NCBI GenBank assembly: GCA_030433005.1
Contig: JAUILQ010000028.1
Location: 1-63,506 of the forward strand
Direction of reading: 5' to 3'
Length of the DNA: 63,506 nucleotides
Origin: Alphaproteobacteria bacterium
GTDB taxonomy: Bacteria; Pseudomonadota; Alphaproteobacteria; Kiloniellales; DSM-21159
Positions within the stretch are counted from its first letter, which is position 1, and each line of letters starts with the position of its first letter. Below the pieces are notes generated by a model. The model ran no database searches and had not been told where the DNA came from. It saw nothing but the letters and a program-made list of their open reading frames with translations. The translations under genes and the position numbers were made by a program. Shown here in pieces: positions 26,816 through 34,959 of this stretch.

Positions 26816-26850
26816 GAAAAAGCGCGCCGCCCGGTCGGGACGGCGCGCTT
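26816..26850 (-). terminator. Intrinsic terminator shared by ptsN and the DUF1150 gene
   Basis: AAGCGCGCCG (26820-26829) pairs perfectly with CGGCGCGCTT (26841-26850) around an 11-nt loop. Read on the minus strand the stem is followed by a run of T, making a good terminator for the heat-shock unit. On the plus strand the T-run is poor, although a second small hairpin (26781-26798) precedes it. Confidence 0.75.
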
Positions 26851-26889
26851 CTCGTCACCTGGGGCCCACCCACAGCGGGCCCGCGAGCC

Positions 26890-27117
26890 TCAGTGGACGC
26901 TGAGCGGCTCCATCTCGTTCTGACGCACCGCCGCCTCGGCCGAGGGGAAGTCCTTCATCACGGCCATGCGGGTGCCGTCGGCGGCGAAGATGCCCACGGC
27001 CGCGCCCTCCTCGGTCTCGACGTCCCGCAGGTAGGCGACGTCGTTGAGGCCGAAGGCCAGGAAGTCCTGCTGCGACAGGGCCTGGAAATCCTGCGTCTTG
27101 TGCTGCTGGTTCATCAT
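26890..27117 (-). CDS. DUF1150 family protein
   Basis: This 75-residue protein belongs to DUF1150, small alphaproteobacterial proteins usually encoded beside an Hsp20 gene, as here. It contains LAFGLNDVAYLRDV and VGIFAADGTRMAV, which are typical of the family; there is no signal peptide or membrane segment. It lies 148 bp downstream of hsp20 on the same strand and is probably cotranscribed under heat-shock control. Molecular function is unknown. Confidence 0.88.
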   Translation of the reverse strand: MMNQQHKTQDFQALSQQDFLAFGLNDVAYLRDVETEEGAAVGIFAADGTRMAVMKDFPSAEAAVRQNEMEPLSVH

Positions 27118-27265
27118 TTAACACTCCTGCTTCGCGATCCGGGCCCGCGGGTCTCGCCGGGCTGCGGAGCGCCGTAAGGCTTCGCTGTTCGAGAGATGAG
27201 GCTGTCCGCGTCGGTCTGGCGGTATCGTCGGCCTCTGGCCGTGCCCGTTGCCGGGTCGTATCGGG

Positions 27266-27712
27266 TCATTCGCGCACCAGCTGCCGGCCGTTGGCCCTGG
27301 CGCTGCGCTCGATGCTGATGGTGCGCACCTCGGGCTCCTCGATCGGGCGGGTCAGATCGATGTGCAGCAGGCCGTTGTCGAGCCGCGCGCCCTCGACCTC
27401 GATGCCCTCGGCCAGCATGAAGGTGCGCTGGAACTGGCGGGCCGCGATGCCGCGATGGAGGAACTCCCGGTCGTGATCGTCCTCGGCCTGCTTGCCGCGG
27501 ATCACCAGCTGGTTGTTCTCGATCTGTACGGAGAGGTCTTCGTCGGCGAAGCCGGCGACCGCCAGCGTGATCCGCAGATGGCCCTCGTTGATGCGCTCGA
27601 CGTTGTAGGGCGGATAGCCGTCGCCCGCCGCCTTGTTCATGCGGTCGAGCGCCCGCTCGAGCTGATCGAACCCGAGCAACAGGGGCGAGTTGAACAGCGA
27701 CGTCCGAGTCAT
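27266..27712 (-). CDS. Small heat-shock protein, Hsp20/IbpA family
   Basis: This 148-residue alpha-crystallin-domain chaperone holds unfolding proteins for later refolding by DnaK/ClpB. The N-terminus (RTSLFNSPLLLGFDQLERALDR) matches class A rhizobial/IbpA-type Hsp20s. The alpha-crystallin domain spans roughly residues 36-128 with PYNVERINEGHLRITLAVAGF and ends with LDNGLLHIDLTRPIEE. The C-terminal IxI-type anchor may be represented by RTISIERS. It is preceded by a sigma-32-like promoter and a ROSE-like leader. Confidence 0.95.
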   Translation of the reverse strand: MTRTSLFNSPLLLGFDQLERALDRMNKAAGDGYPPYNVERINEGHLRITLAVAGFADEDLSVQIENNQLVIRGKQAEDDHDREFLHRGIAARQFQRTFMLAEGIEVEGARLDNGLLHIDLTRPIEEPEVRTISIERSARANGRQLVRE

Positions 27713-27722
27713 CTGGCAGCGT

Positions 27723-27747
27723 CCTCCTCATCTCTCTCAGAGCAAGG
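27723..27747 (-). promoter_or_regulatory. ROSE-like RNA thermometer hairpin masking the hsp20 Shine-Dalgarno
   Basis: In the hsp20 leader, CCUUGCUC can pair with the Shine-Dalgarno segment GAGGAGG located 10 nt before the start codon. The pairing gives C-G, C-G, U-A, U-G, a G-G mismatch, one bulged C, then U-A and C-G. This reproduces the UYGCU/AGGA core with internal mismatch known from ROSE thermometers of rhizobial and enterobacterial small heat-shock genes. Upstream leader sequence (27748-27817) is GC-rich and can form further hairpins. Confidence 0.65.
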
Positions 27748-27824
27748 CTGCTGTGGTTTGACGCCCCACGGTCCTGATCAGGCCCCGCCGGACGCCGCGG
27801 CCCGACATCGGCGCCGCTGTCGAT

Positions 27825-27855
27825 AAAGATGGGCGTCGCCGGGGGGGTGGTCAAG
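27825..27855 (-). promoter_or_regulatory. Sigma-32 (RpoH)-type promoter of hsp20
   Basis: On the minus strand CTTGACC (-35, plus-strand 27849-27855) is followed, after a 13-14-bp gap, by GCCCATCTTT (-10, 27825-27834). This matches the RpoH consensus CTTGAAA / CCCCATnT closely. The predicted start is near 27817, giving a leader of about 105 nt that contains the ROSE-like hairpin. Confidence 0.7.
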
Positions 27856-28014
27856 CTGGGCAAGAGTGTGCCGCCGATTCGCTAAGGACTCGATAAGGCA
27901 ACGCCGGCTTCCACCGCCGGTTCCTCCGGCGCCGGGCCGGAAACCGCTCCGCTTGCCGGAAAGCGACGGCCGGCCGCCGCCGATCGGCTTGACCGGCCTT
28001 CGCAGGCCCGCCTA

Positions 28015-28171
28015 GGGTGCCGGCTTCGGACGGTCCTCCGCGAGGGGGTGGAAGGCAATCCGGTGCGCCCGACCCAACCCGGGGGGCAAGTCCGGAACTG
28101 TCCCGTGCAGCTGTAAGCCGCCGGCACGAGCCCTCGCTCGCGCCCCTGGCGGCGAGTCAGCCAGGCCTGCC
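28015..28171 (+). promoter_or_regulatory. Cobalamin riboswitch upstream of cbiX
   Basis: The region carries the conserved cobalamin-riboswitch elements in order: GGTGGAAGGCAATCCGGTG (28047-28065), GTCCGGAACTGTCCC (28090-28104), GCAGCTGTAAGCC (28107-28119) and the B12 box GAGTCAGCCAGGCCTGCC (28154-28171). It ends 73 nt before the cbiX start. By family it binds adenosylcobalamin and lowers expression of the downstream cbiX-to-cobM operon. The switch type (translational or termination) is not certain; no T-run terminator is evident, which favours translational control. Confidence 0.93.
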
Positions 28172-28244
28172 GTCATCATGAGACGCCGCTCTCCGCGCGC
28201 CGACCCCGGTTGCGCCGGAGCCGCCGCTGTGGAGGAGGATCGGG

Positions 28245-29393
28245 ATGACGGAGAAGCTGGGCGTGATGGTCTGCGGCCACGGCAGCCGCGACGAGGCGGC
28301 GGTGCGCGAGTTCGCGGTGATCGCCGAACGGCTGACCGAGCGCTTCCCGCAGTGGCCGGTCGACTACGGCTACCTGGAGTTCGCGACGCCGATCATCCGC
28401 ACCGGCCTGGACCGCCTGCTCGAGCGCGGCGTCGAGCGCGTGCTCGCGGTGCCCGGCATGCTGTTCGCCGCCGGCCACGCCAAGAACGACATTCCCTCGG
28501 TGCTCAACGCCTACCAGGCCGGCAAGCCGGGCCTGACCATCCAGTACGGCCGCGAGCTCGGCATCGACCTGAAGATGCTGCGCGCCGCCGGCGAGCGCGT
28601 GCAGCAGGCGCTCGACGCGGCCAACGCCGGACCCGGCGGCGCGGTCGCGCCGCACGACACGCTGCTGGTCGTCGTCGGGCGCGGCGCCAGCGATCCCGAC
28701 GCCAACTCCAACGTCGCCAAGGTCACCCGCATGCTGTGGGAGGGCCTCGGCTTCGGCTGGGCCGAGACGGCCTACTCCGGCGTCACCTTCCCGCTCGTCG
28801 AGCCGGGCCTCGAGATGGCCGCGAAGCTCGGCTACCGGCGCATCGTGGTGTTCCCCTACTTCCTGTTCACCGGCGTGCTGGTGCGCCGCATCTACGACGC
28901 CACCGACCGCGTCGCGGCGCGGCACCCCGACATCGAGTTCGTCAAGGCGCCCTACCTCAACGACCACCCGCTGGTCATCGAGACCTTCGTCGACCGGGTC
29001 GGCGAGATCCTCGAGGGCGCCAACAACATGAACTGCCAGATGTGCAAGTACCGCGAGCAGTTTCTCGGCTTCGAGGCCGAGGTCGGCCTGCGCCAGGAGA
29101 GCCACCATCACCACGTCGAGGGCCTGAGCGCCCGCGAGGCCGGCGGCAACGACCAGGGGCACCACCACGACCATGGTCATGCGCACGATCACGACCATGC
29201 TCACGACCACGGGCATGGCCATTCCCACGGGCACGCTCACGGTCACGATCATCATCACCACACCCACGGCCATGACCACGGGCACGGTCACGACCACGGG
29301 CACGGACATGGGCATGGCCACGACCATCACCACCATCCCTATCCTCATGCCGACCATCCGCTCGGGCCGCGCACCCTGAAGGAGGGCGCCTGA
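28245..29393 (+). CDS. cbiX: Sirohydrochlorin cobaltochelatase CbiX, long form with His-rich tail
   Basis: CbiX inserts cobalt into sirohydrochlorin, the early-cobalt entry to the corrin pathway. The 382-residue protein has two chelatase half-domains: MVCGHGSRDEA at the start carries the metal-binding His, and VVVGRGASDPDANSN begins the second. A MNCQMCKYRE motif near residue 263 corresponds to the Fe-S motif of long CbiX proteins. The C-terminus (about residues 305-370) is extraordinarily His-rich, roughly 36 His in 66 residues in HDH/HGH units, probably for cobalt or nickel storage. GGAGG precedes the ATG. It is the first gene after the riboswitch. Confidence 0.95.
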   Translation: MTEKLGVMVCGHGSRDEAAVREFAVIAERLTERFPQWPVDYGYLEFATPIIRTGLDRLLERGVERVLAVPGMLFAAGHAKNDIPSVLNAYQAGKPGLTIQYGRELGIDLKMLRAAGERVQQALDAANAGPGGAVAPHDTLLVVVGRGASDPDANSNVAKVTRMLWEGLGFGWAETAYSGVTFPLVEPGLEMAAKLGYRRIVVFPYFLFTGVLVRRIYDATDRVAARHPDIEFVKAPYLNDHPLVIETFVDRVGEILEGANNMNCQMCKYREQFLGFEAEVGLRQESHHHHVEGLSAREAGGNDQGHHHDHGHAHDHDHAHDHGHGHSHGHAHGHDHHHHTHGHDHGHGHDHGHGHGHGHDHHHHPYPHADHPLGPRTLKEGA

Positions 29394-29395
29394 CC

Positions 29396-30292
29396 ATGGC
29401 CGCCGGGCGTCTGTTCGACGCCTACCTGATGGTCGACTGGAGCGCGGCGAGCCGCCCGCGGCTCGGCACGGACTCGATCTGGCTGGCGCTGCGCTGCGAC
29501 GGCGCCACGAGCCTCGAGAATCCGGCGACGCGCTCGGCGGCGGTCGCGCGCCTGCGCGCCCTGCTGCTGGAGCTGCGCGCCGCCGGCCGCCGCATCCTGG
29601 TCGGCTTCGACTTCCCCTTCGGCTATCCGCAGGGCACCGGCCTGCGCGTTGCCGGGCGGCCGGGCTGGCGGGCGATGTGGGACTGGATCGACGCGCGACT
29701 CGAGGACGGGCCGGACAACGCCAACAACCGCTACCGCGTCGCCGAGGCGCTCAACCGGGAGGCCTTCGACGGCGCCGGCCCCTTCTGGGGGCATCCGCAC
29801 CAGCATCGCTACGAGGCCGTGCCGACACGCCGGCCCGACGGCTACGGCGAGCGCTATCCCGCCGAGCGGCGCGAGGTCGACCGCCGCGTGCGCTCGGCCC
29901 ACGTCGTCTGGAAGCTGGTCGGCAACGGCCAGGTCGGCGGCCAGGTGCTGACCGGGCTGCCGGCCGTGCTGCGCCTGCGCGACGACCCGGCGCTGGCCGG
30001 CGACGCGGCGATCTGGCCCTTCGAGGCCGGCGAGGATCCGGACGCCCTGCCGCCGATCCTGCTGGCCGAGATCTATCCGAGCCTCGAGGTGCTGCCCGAG
30101 GGCCCGGAGGTCAAGGACGCCCGCCAGGTCCGCGCCGTCGTCGGGGCCCTGGAGCGGGACGACGAAAGCGGTCGCCTGGGCGCGCTGCTCGCCGGGCCCT
30201 GGACGCTGCCCGCGATTCTGCGTGAGGCGGTGGTCGGCGAGGAGGCCTGGATGCTGAACCTGCGCGACGCGGCACCGGAGGCCCGCCCGTGA
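29396..30292 (+). CDS. Uncharacterised RNase H-like-fold protein in the cobalamin operon
   Basis: This 298-residue soluble protein is not a recognised corrin enzyme. Three acidic motifs are arranged as in RNase H-like (DUF429-type) proteins: MVDWSAAS at residue 12, GFDFPFGYPQG near residue 62 and LLAEIYPSL near residue 222. Between them are DNANNRYRVAEALNRE and FWGHPHQHRY. No signal peptide or membrane segment is present. It starts 3 nt after cbiX, and its stop overlaps the cobL start (GTGA), so it is translationally coupled to a corrin enzyme. The position is where cobH/cbiC is often found in such operons. Function unknown; membership of the pathway is inferred from coupling only. Confidence 0.75.
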   Translation: MAAGRLFDAYLMVDWSAASRPRLGTDSIWLALRCDGATSLENPATRSAAVARLRALLLELRAAGRRILVGFDFPFGYPQGTGLRVAGRPGWRAMWDWIDARLEDGPDNANNRYRVAEALNREAFDGAGPFWGHPHQHRYEAVPTRRPDGYGERYPAERREVDRRVRSAHVVWKLVGNGQVGGQVLTGLPAVLRLRDDPALAGDAAIWPFEAGEDPDALPPILLAEIYPSLEVLPEGPEVKDARQVRAVVGALERDDESGRLGALLAGPWTLPAILREAVVGEEAWMLNLRDAAPEARP

Positions 30293-31539
30293 TCGCGCCC
30301 TGGCTCTCGATCGTCGGGCTCGGCGACGACGGCCTCGACGGCCTCAGCCCGGCGGCGCGCGCGCTGGTCGAGGGCGCGGAGGTGCTGGTCGGCGGCGAGC
30401 GCCACCTGGCGATGCTGCCCGAGCCCTCGGCGGGCGCCGGCCGCGAGCGCCTGACCTGGCCGCGGCCGCTGACCGACCTGCTGCCGCAGCTCGAGGCGCG
30501 GCGCGGCCGGGCGGTCTGCGTGCTCGCGACCGGCGACCCGCTCTGCTACGGCGTCGGCACCACGCTGCTGCGCCGCTTCGACCCGGAAGACTGCCGGATC
30601 CTGCCGGCGCCCTCGGCCTTCTCGCTGGCCGGCGCGCGGCTCGGCTGGCCGCTCGACCGGGTCGAGACCCTGACGCTGCACGGCCGCTCGCTCGAGCTCG
30701 TGCTGGCGCGTCTCTACCCCGGCGCGCGCATCCTGGCGCTCTCCGACGGCGCCGAGACGCCGGCGCAGGTCGCCGAGCTGCTGGTCGCGCGCGGCCTCGA
30801 GTCGGCGCGGCTGACCGTGCTCGAGCACATGGGCGGCGCGCGCGAGCGGCGAATCGAGGCGACCGCCGGCGACTGGGGCGGGCGCGCGGTCGCCGCCTTC
30901 AACACCCTGGCCGTCGAGATCCCGGCCGAGGCCGAGCTGCCGGCGCCGAGCCGCCTCGCCGGCCTGCCGGACGCGGCCTTTCTCGCCGACGGCCAGATGA
31001 CCAAGCGCGAGATCCGGGCGGCGACCCTGGCGGCGCTCGGGCCCTGGCCGGGTGCGCTGCTCTGGGACGTCGGCGCCGGCTGCGGCTCGGTCGCGGTCGA
31101 GTGGCTGCGCAGCGACCCGCGCTGCCGCGCCGTGGCGATCGAGCGCAAGCCGCGCCGTGTCGGGCTGATCGCCGGCAACGCCGCGGCCCTGGGCGTGCCC
31201 GGCCTGCGCATCGTCGAGGGCGCGGCGCCCGAGGCGCTGGCCGGGCTGGACCGCGAGGGCGCCGAGCGGCCCGACGCCGTCTTCGTCGGCGGCGGCCTCG
31301 ACACCGCCGGGCTGTTCGAGGCCTGCTGGGCGGCGCTCAGGCCCGGCGGCCGGCTGGTCGCCAACGTGGTCACCCTGGAGGGCGAGGCGCGGCTGCTGGC
31401 GCTGCGCGCCGCGCACGGCGGCGAGCTGACGCGCATCGCGGTCTCGCGCGCCGAGCCGGTCGGCCCCTTCCACGGCTGGCGGCCGCTGATGCCGGTCACC
31501 CAGTGGTCGGCCGTCAAGCCGCGGGAGACCGGAGCGTGA
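30289..31539 (+). CDS. cobL: Precorrin-6Y C5,15-methyltransferase (decarboxylating) CobL / CbiET
   Basis: CobL methylates C5 and C15 and decarboxylates the C12 acetate side chain. The 416-residue fusion has an N-terminal CbiE-type tetrapyrrole methylase domain (LSIVGLGDDGLDGL, GDPLCYGVG) and a C-terminal CbiT-type Rossmann methyltransferase (LWDVGAGCGSVAVEW, AIERKPRR). It starts at GTG overlapping the preceding stop and ends overlapping cobI in the same way (GTGA), consistent with tight translational coupling in the riboswitch-controlled operon. Confidence 0.95.
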   Translation: MIAPWLSIVGLGDDGLDGLSPAARALVEGAEVLVGGERHLAMLPEPSAGAGRERLTWPRPLTDLLPQLEARRGRAVCVLATGDPLCYGVGTTLLRRFDPEDCRILPAPSAFSLAGARLGWPLDRVETLTLHGRSLELVLARLYPGARILALSDGAETPAQVAELLVARGLESARLTVLEHMGGARERRIEATAGDWGGRAVAAFNTLAVEIPAEAELPAPSRLAGLPDAAFLADGQMTKREIRAATLAALGPWPGALLWDVGAGCGSVAVEWLRSDPRCRAVAIERKPRRVGLIAGNAAALGVPGLRIVEGAAPEALAGLDREGAERPDAVFVGGGLDTAGLFEACWAALRPGGRLVANVVTLEGEARLLALRAAHGGELTRIAVSRAEPVGPFHGWRPLMPVTQWSAVKPRETGA

Positions 31540-32282
31540 CCGGGACGGAGTCGCGCAGCGAGGTGGCCACGGGCCGCCTCTACGGGCTCGGCGTCGGGCC
31601 GGGCGACCCGGAGCTGCTGACGCTGAAGGCGCTGCGCCTGCTCAAGGCCTCGGCGGTCGTCGCCTATCCGACCCTGGAGGGCGGTGCCTCCTTCGCCCGC
31701 TCGATCGTCGCGGGGCACCTGACCGGCGGGCAGCACGAGCTGCCGATCCGGGTCCCCATGACCACCGAGCGGGCGCCGGCACAGCAGGCCTACGACGCGG
31801 CCGCCGTCGAGATGGCGGAGCACCTGCAAGCCGGGCGCGACGTCGCCGTGCTCTGCGAGGGCGATCCCTTCTTCTACGGCTCCTTCATGTACCTCTTCGG
31901 GCGCCTGGCCGAGCGCTTCGCGGTGGAAGTCGTGCCCGGCGTCTCCAGCCTGACCGCCTGCGCCGCCGTGCTCGGCCAGCCGCTGGCGGCGCGCAACGAC
32001 AGCCTGGCGGTGCTGCCGGCGCCGCTGCCCGACGCCGAGCTCAGGGCGCGGCTCGCCGGTGCCGAGGCCGCGGCGATCATCAAGATCGGCCGGCACTACC
32101 CGCGGATCCGCGCCCTGCTCGACGCCGAGGGCCTGACGCCGCACGCCCGCTACGTCGAGCGCGCGACCCTGCCGGAGCAGCGCCTGGTGCCGCTCGCCGA
32201 GCTCGGCGAGGCCTCGGCGCCCTACTTCTCGATGATCCTGATCCACCGACGCGGAGAGGCCTGGCGATGGCCGCAGGACTGA
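31536..32282 (+). CDS. cobI: Precorrin-2 C20-methyltransferase CobI / CbiL
   Basis: CobI/CbiL uses SAM to methylate C20 of precorrin-2 or cobalt-precorrin-2. The 248-residue protein has the tetrapyrrole methylase motifs GLGVGPGDPELLTLKA at the start, VLCEGDPFFYGS in the middle and EVVPGVSSLTACAA. It starts at a GTG that overlaps the cobL stop. Its 3' end overlaps the following cbiG-cobJ gene by 16 nt. Since CbiX is present, the natural substrate is probably the cobalt form. Confidence 0.95.
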   Translation: MTGTESRSEVATGRLYGLGVGPGDPELLTLKALRLLKASAVVAYPTLEGGASFARSIVAGHLTGGQHELPIRVPMTTERAPAQQAYDAAAVEMAEHLQAGRDVAVLCEGDPFFYGSFMYLFGRLAERFAVEVVPGVSSLTACAAVLGQPLAARNDSLAVLPAPLPDAELRARLAGAEAAAIIKIGRHYPRIRALLDAEGLTPHARYVERATLPEQRLVPLAELGEASAPYFSMILIHRRGEAWRWPQD

Positions 32283-34111
32283 CGCATCCGAACGGCCGCG
32301 CCGCCGTGCTGGTGCTCTCGCAGGGCGGCCTGGAGACCGGCCGCCGCGCCGCCGCGCTGCTCGACGCCGAGCTGCTGCTGCAGGCCGGGCGCGTCGAGGC
32401 GCCGGCCGATTCGCCCGCGACCGCCTTCTCCGAGACGGCGGAGACGCTGCGCGCCCTCTTCCTGGCCGGTCGGCCGGTCGTCGGGGTCTGCGCGGCCGGC
32501 ATCCTGGTACGCTGTCTGGCGCCGCTGCTCGCCGACAAGCGCGCCGAGCCGCCGGTGCTGGCGCTGGCCGAGGACGGCAGTGCGGTCGTGCCGCTGCTCG
32601 GCGGCCACCATGGCGCCAACGCGCTCGCACGCCGCCTGGCCGAGGCCCTGGAGGGTACGGCCGCCGTGACCACGGCCGGCGACCTGCGGCTCGGCGTGGC
32701 GCTCGATGCGCCGCCGCCGGGCTGGTGCCTCGCCAATCCGCGCGACGCCAAGGGCGTGATGGCCCGCCTGCTCGCCGGCGAGCCGGTGCGCCTGGACGGT
32801 GCGGCGCCCTGGCTGTCGGCGCTGCCGCAGGCGCCCGACGCCGGCCTCGTGCTGCGCACCACCGAGCGCGCCGAGGCGGGCGACGCCGCGACCCTGGTCT
32901 ACCATCCGCCGGTGCTGGCGCTCGGCGTCGGCTGCGAGCGCGGCTGCCCGCCCGAAGAGCTGCGCGCCCTGGTGCGCGACAGCCTGGCCGAGGCCGGGCT
33001 CGCCGAGGCGGCCGTCGCCGGCGTCTTCTCGCTCGACCTCAAGGCCGACGAGACGGCTGTCCAGGCCCTGGCCGCCGGGCTCGCCGTGCCGGCACGCTTC
33101 TTCGAGGCCGCCGCGCTGGAGGCCGAGACGCCGCGCCTCGCCACGCCCTCCGACCTGGTCTACGCCGAGGTCGGCTGCCACGGCGTCGCCGAGGGCGCGG
33201 CGCTGGCCGCCGCCGGGCCCGAGGGCCGGCTGGTCCTGGCCAAGCGCAAGGGCGCCCGGGCGACCTGCGCGGTGGCGCTGGCCTCGGCCCCGCTCGAGAC
33301 GGCGCGGATCGGCCGGGCGCGCGGCGCCCTCCACGTCGTCGGCATCGGCCCCGGGCAGGAGGCCTGGCGCACGCCGGAGGCGAGCCGACTGGTCGCCGAG
33401 GCCGACGATCTAGTCGGCTATGGCCTCTATCTCGACCTGCTGGGGCCGCTGGCCGCCGGCAAGCTGCGCCACGACTACGCGCTCGGCGAGGAGGAGGCCC
33501 GGGTGCGCGCCGCCCTGACGCTGGCCGCCGAGGGCCGCACCGTGGCGCTGGTCTGCTCCGGCGACGCCGGCATCTACGCCATGGCGACGCTGGTCTTCGA
33601 GCTGCTCGAGCGCGGCGGCGAGCCGGCCTGGGGCCGCGTCGCGGTCACCGTGACGCCCGGGATTTCGGCGCTGCAGGCCGCCGCGGCCCGCGCCGGCGCG
33701 CCGCTCGGCCACGACTTCTGCACGATCTCGCTGTCCGACCTGCTGACGCCCTGGCCGGCGATCGAGCGGCGCCTGCGCGCGGCGGCCGAGGGCGACTTCG
33801 TCGTCGCCTTCTACAACCCGGTCAGCCGCCGCCGCACCTGGCAGCTGGCGCGCGCCCGCGAGCTGCTGCTGGAGCGGCGACCGCCCGACACCCCGGTCAT
33901 CCTGGCGAGCAACCTCGGCCGGCCGGCCGAGGCGCTGCGGCTGCGCAGGCTCGCGGAGCTGGATCCGGCCGAGGTCGACATGCTGACCGTCGTGCTGGTC
34001 GGCTCCAGCGAGAGCCGGGTGGTGCGCCGCGGCGACGGCCTCGGCGTCGAGGGCGCCTGGATCTACACGCCGCGCGGCTACGCCGCGAAGGCCGAGAAGG
34101 AGGCGGGATGA
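32267..34111 (+). CDS. cobJ: CbiG-CobJ fusion: cobalt-precorrin-5A hydrolase plus precorrin-3B C17-methyltransferase
   Basis: This 614-residue fusion joins CbiG (residues 1 to about 345) to CobJ/CbiH (about 350-614). The CbiG part has the N-terminal domain with VVGVCAAGILVR and LLGGHHGANALAR, and the C-terminal domain beginning ALGVGCERGCPPEEL with SLDLKADE. The methyltransferase part starts LHVVGIGPGQEAW and has CSGDAGIYAMATL, PGISALQAAAAR and FYNPVSRRR. CbiG opens the lactone in ring contraction and CobJ/CbiH methylates C17. CbiG belongs to the early-cobalt branch. It overlaps cobI upstream and shares ATGA with cobM. Confidence 0.95.
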   Translation: MAAGLTHPNGRAAVLVLSQGGLETGRRAAALLDAELLLQAGRVEAPADSPATAFSETAETLRALFLAGRPVVGVCAAGILVRCLAPLLADKRAEPPVLALAEDGSAVVPLLGGHHGANALARRLAEALEGTAAVTTAGDLRLGVALDAPPPGWCLANPRDAKGVMARLLAGEPVRLDGAAPWLSALPQAPDAGLVLRTTERAEAGDAATLVYHPPVLALGVGCERGCPPEELRALVRDSLAEAGLAEAAVAGVFSLDLKADETAVQALAAGLAVPARFFEAAALEAETPRLATPSDLVYAEVGCHGVAEGAALAAAGPEGRLVLAKRKGARATCAVALASAPLETARIGRARGALHVVGIGPGQEAWRTPEASRLVAEADDLVGYGLYLDLLGPLAAGKLRHDYALGEEEARVRAALTLAAEGRTVALVCSGDAGIYAMATLVFELLERGGEPAWGRVAVTVTPGISALQAAAARAGAPLGHDFCTISLSDLLTPWPAIERRLRAAAEGDFVVAFYNPVSRRRTWQLARARELLLERRPPDTPVILASNLGRPAEALRLRRLAELDPAEVDMLTVVLVGSSESRVVRRGDGLGVEGAWIYTPRGYAAKAEKEAG

Positions 34112-34959
34112 GCGACGCCCAGGAGAGCACGGCCCCGGCGCCGCGCGTACACTTCATCGGTGCCGGCCCCGGGGCCCCGGACCTGATCACCGTGCGCGGC
34201 CTGCGCCTGATTGAGCGCTGCCCGGTCTGCCTCTACGCCGGCTCGCTGGTACCGCCGGAGATCGTCGCGGCGGCGCCGGCCGGCGCACGCGTCCTGGACA
34301 CGGCGCCGCTGACCCTGGACGAGATCCTCGCCGAGATCGAGCAGGCGTACGCGGACGGCCTGGAGGTCGCACGCGTGCACTCGGGCGACCCCTCGCTCTA
34401 CGGCGCCATCGCCGAGCAGATGCGCCGCCTCGACGCCCTGGGCATCGCCTACGACGTCGTCCCCGGGGTGCCGGCGTTCGCCGCGGCTGCGGCGGCGCTG
34501 AAGCGCGAGCTGACCCTGCCGGACGTCAGCCAGACGGTGATCCTGACGCGCACCGCCATGAAGGCCTCGGCGATGCCGGCCGGCGAGGAGCTGGAGACCC
34601 TCGGGCGCAGCGGCGCGACCCTGGCGGTGCATCTGTCGGTGCGCAACCTGCGCCACCTGCGCGAGGCTCTGACGCCGCACTACGGCGCCGACTGCCCGGT
34701 GATCGTCGCCTATCGCGTCGGCTGGCCCGACGAGGCCTTCATCGAGGGCACGCTCGCCGACATCCAGGACAAGGTGCGCGCCGCCAAGATCACCCGCACC
34801 GCGCTGGTCCTGGTCGGCCGGGTGCTGGCCGCCGAAGGCTTCCGCGATTCGGCGCTCTACGACGCCGGCCACGTCCACGTGCTGCGGCCGCATCGCAAGT
34901 CTCCGGGCCGCAAGACGACGGGGGGCACGGGCGGCGGCAAGCGGGAGGTCAGCGGATGA
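34108..34959 (+). CDS. cobM: Precorrin-4 C11-methyltransferase CobM / CbiF
   Basis: CobM/CbiF methylates C11 of (cobalt-)precorrin-4. The 283-residue protein has HFIGAGPGAPDLITVRG, VCLYAGSLVPPEI, RVHSGDPSLYGAI and the conserved VILTRTAMKA segment typical of this enzyme. It begins at an ATG overlapping the cbiG-cobJ stop. The C-terminal 25 residues are a basic Gly/Lys-rich tail. The 3' end overlaps the convergent cobK gene by 11 nt. It is the last gene of the riboswitch-led operon. Confidence 0.95.
   Translation: MSDAQESTAPAPRVHFIGAGPGAPDLITVRGLRLIERCPVCLYAGSLVPPEIVAAAPAGARVLDTAPLTLDEILAEIEQAYADGLEVARVHSGDPSLYGAIAEQMRRLDALGIAYDVVPGVPAFAAAAAALKRELTLPDVSQTVILTRTAMKASAMPAGEELETLGRSGATLAVHLSVRNLRHLREALTPHYGADCPVIVAYRVGWPDEAFIEGTLADIQDKVRAAKITRTALVLVGRVLAAEGFRDSALYDAGHVHVLRPHRKSPGRKTTGGTGGGKREVSG

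Noticed and set aside
27882..28127. Minus-strand ORF of 81 codons
   Set aside because: It overlaps the cobalamin riboswitch on the opposite strand and has no coding character.
28176..29357. Minus-strand ORF of 393 codons opposite cbiX
   Set aside because: It is the antisense of cbiX; the Val/Met-rich start is the reverse reading of the His codon repeats.
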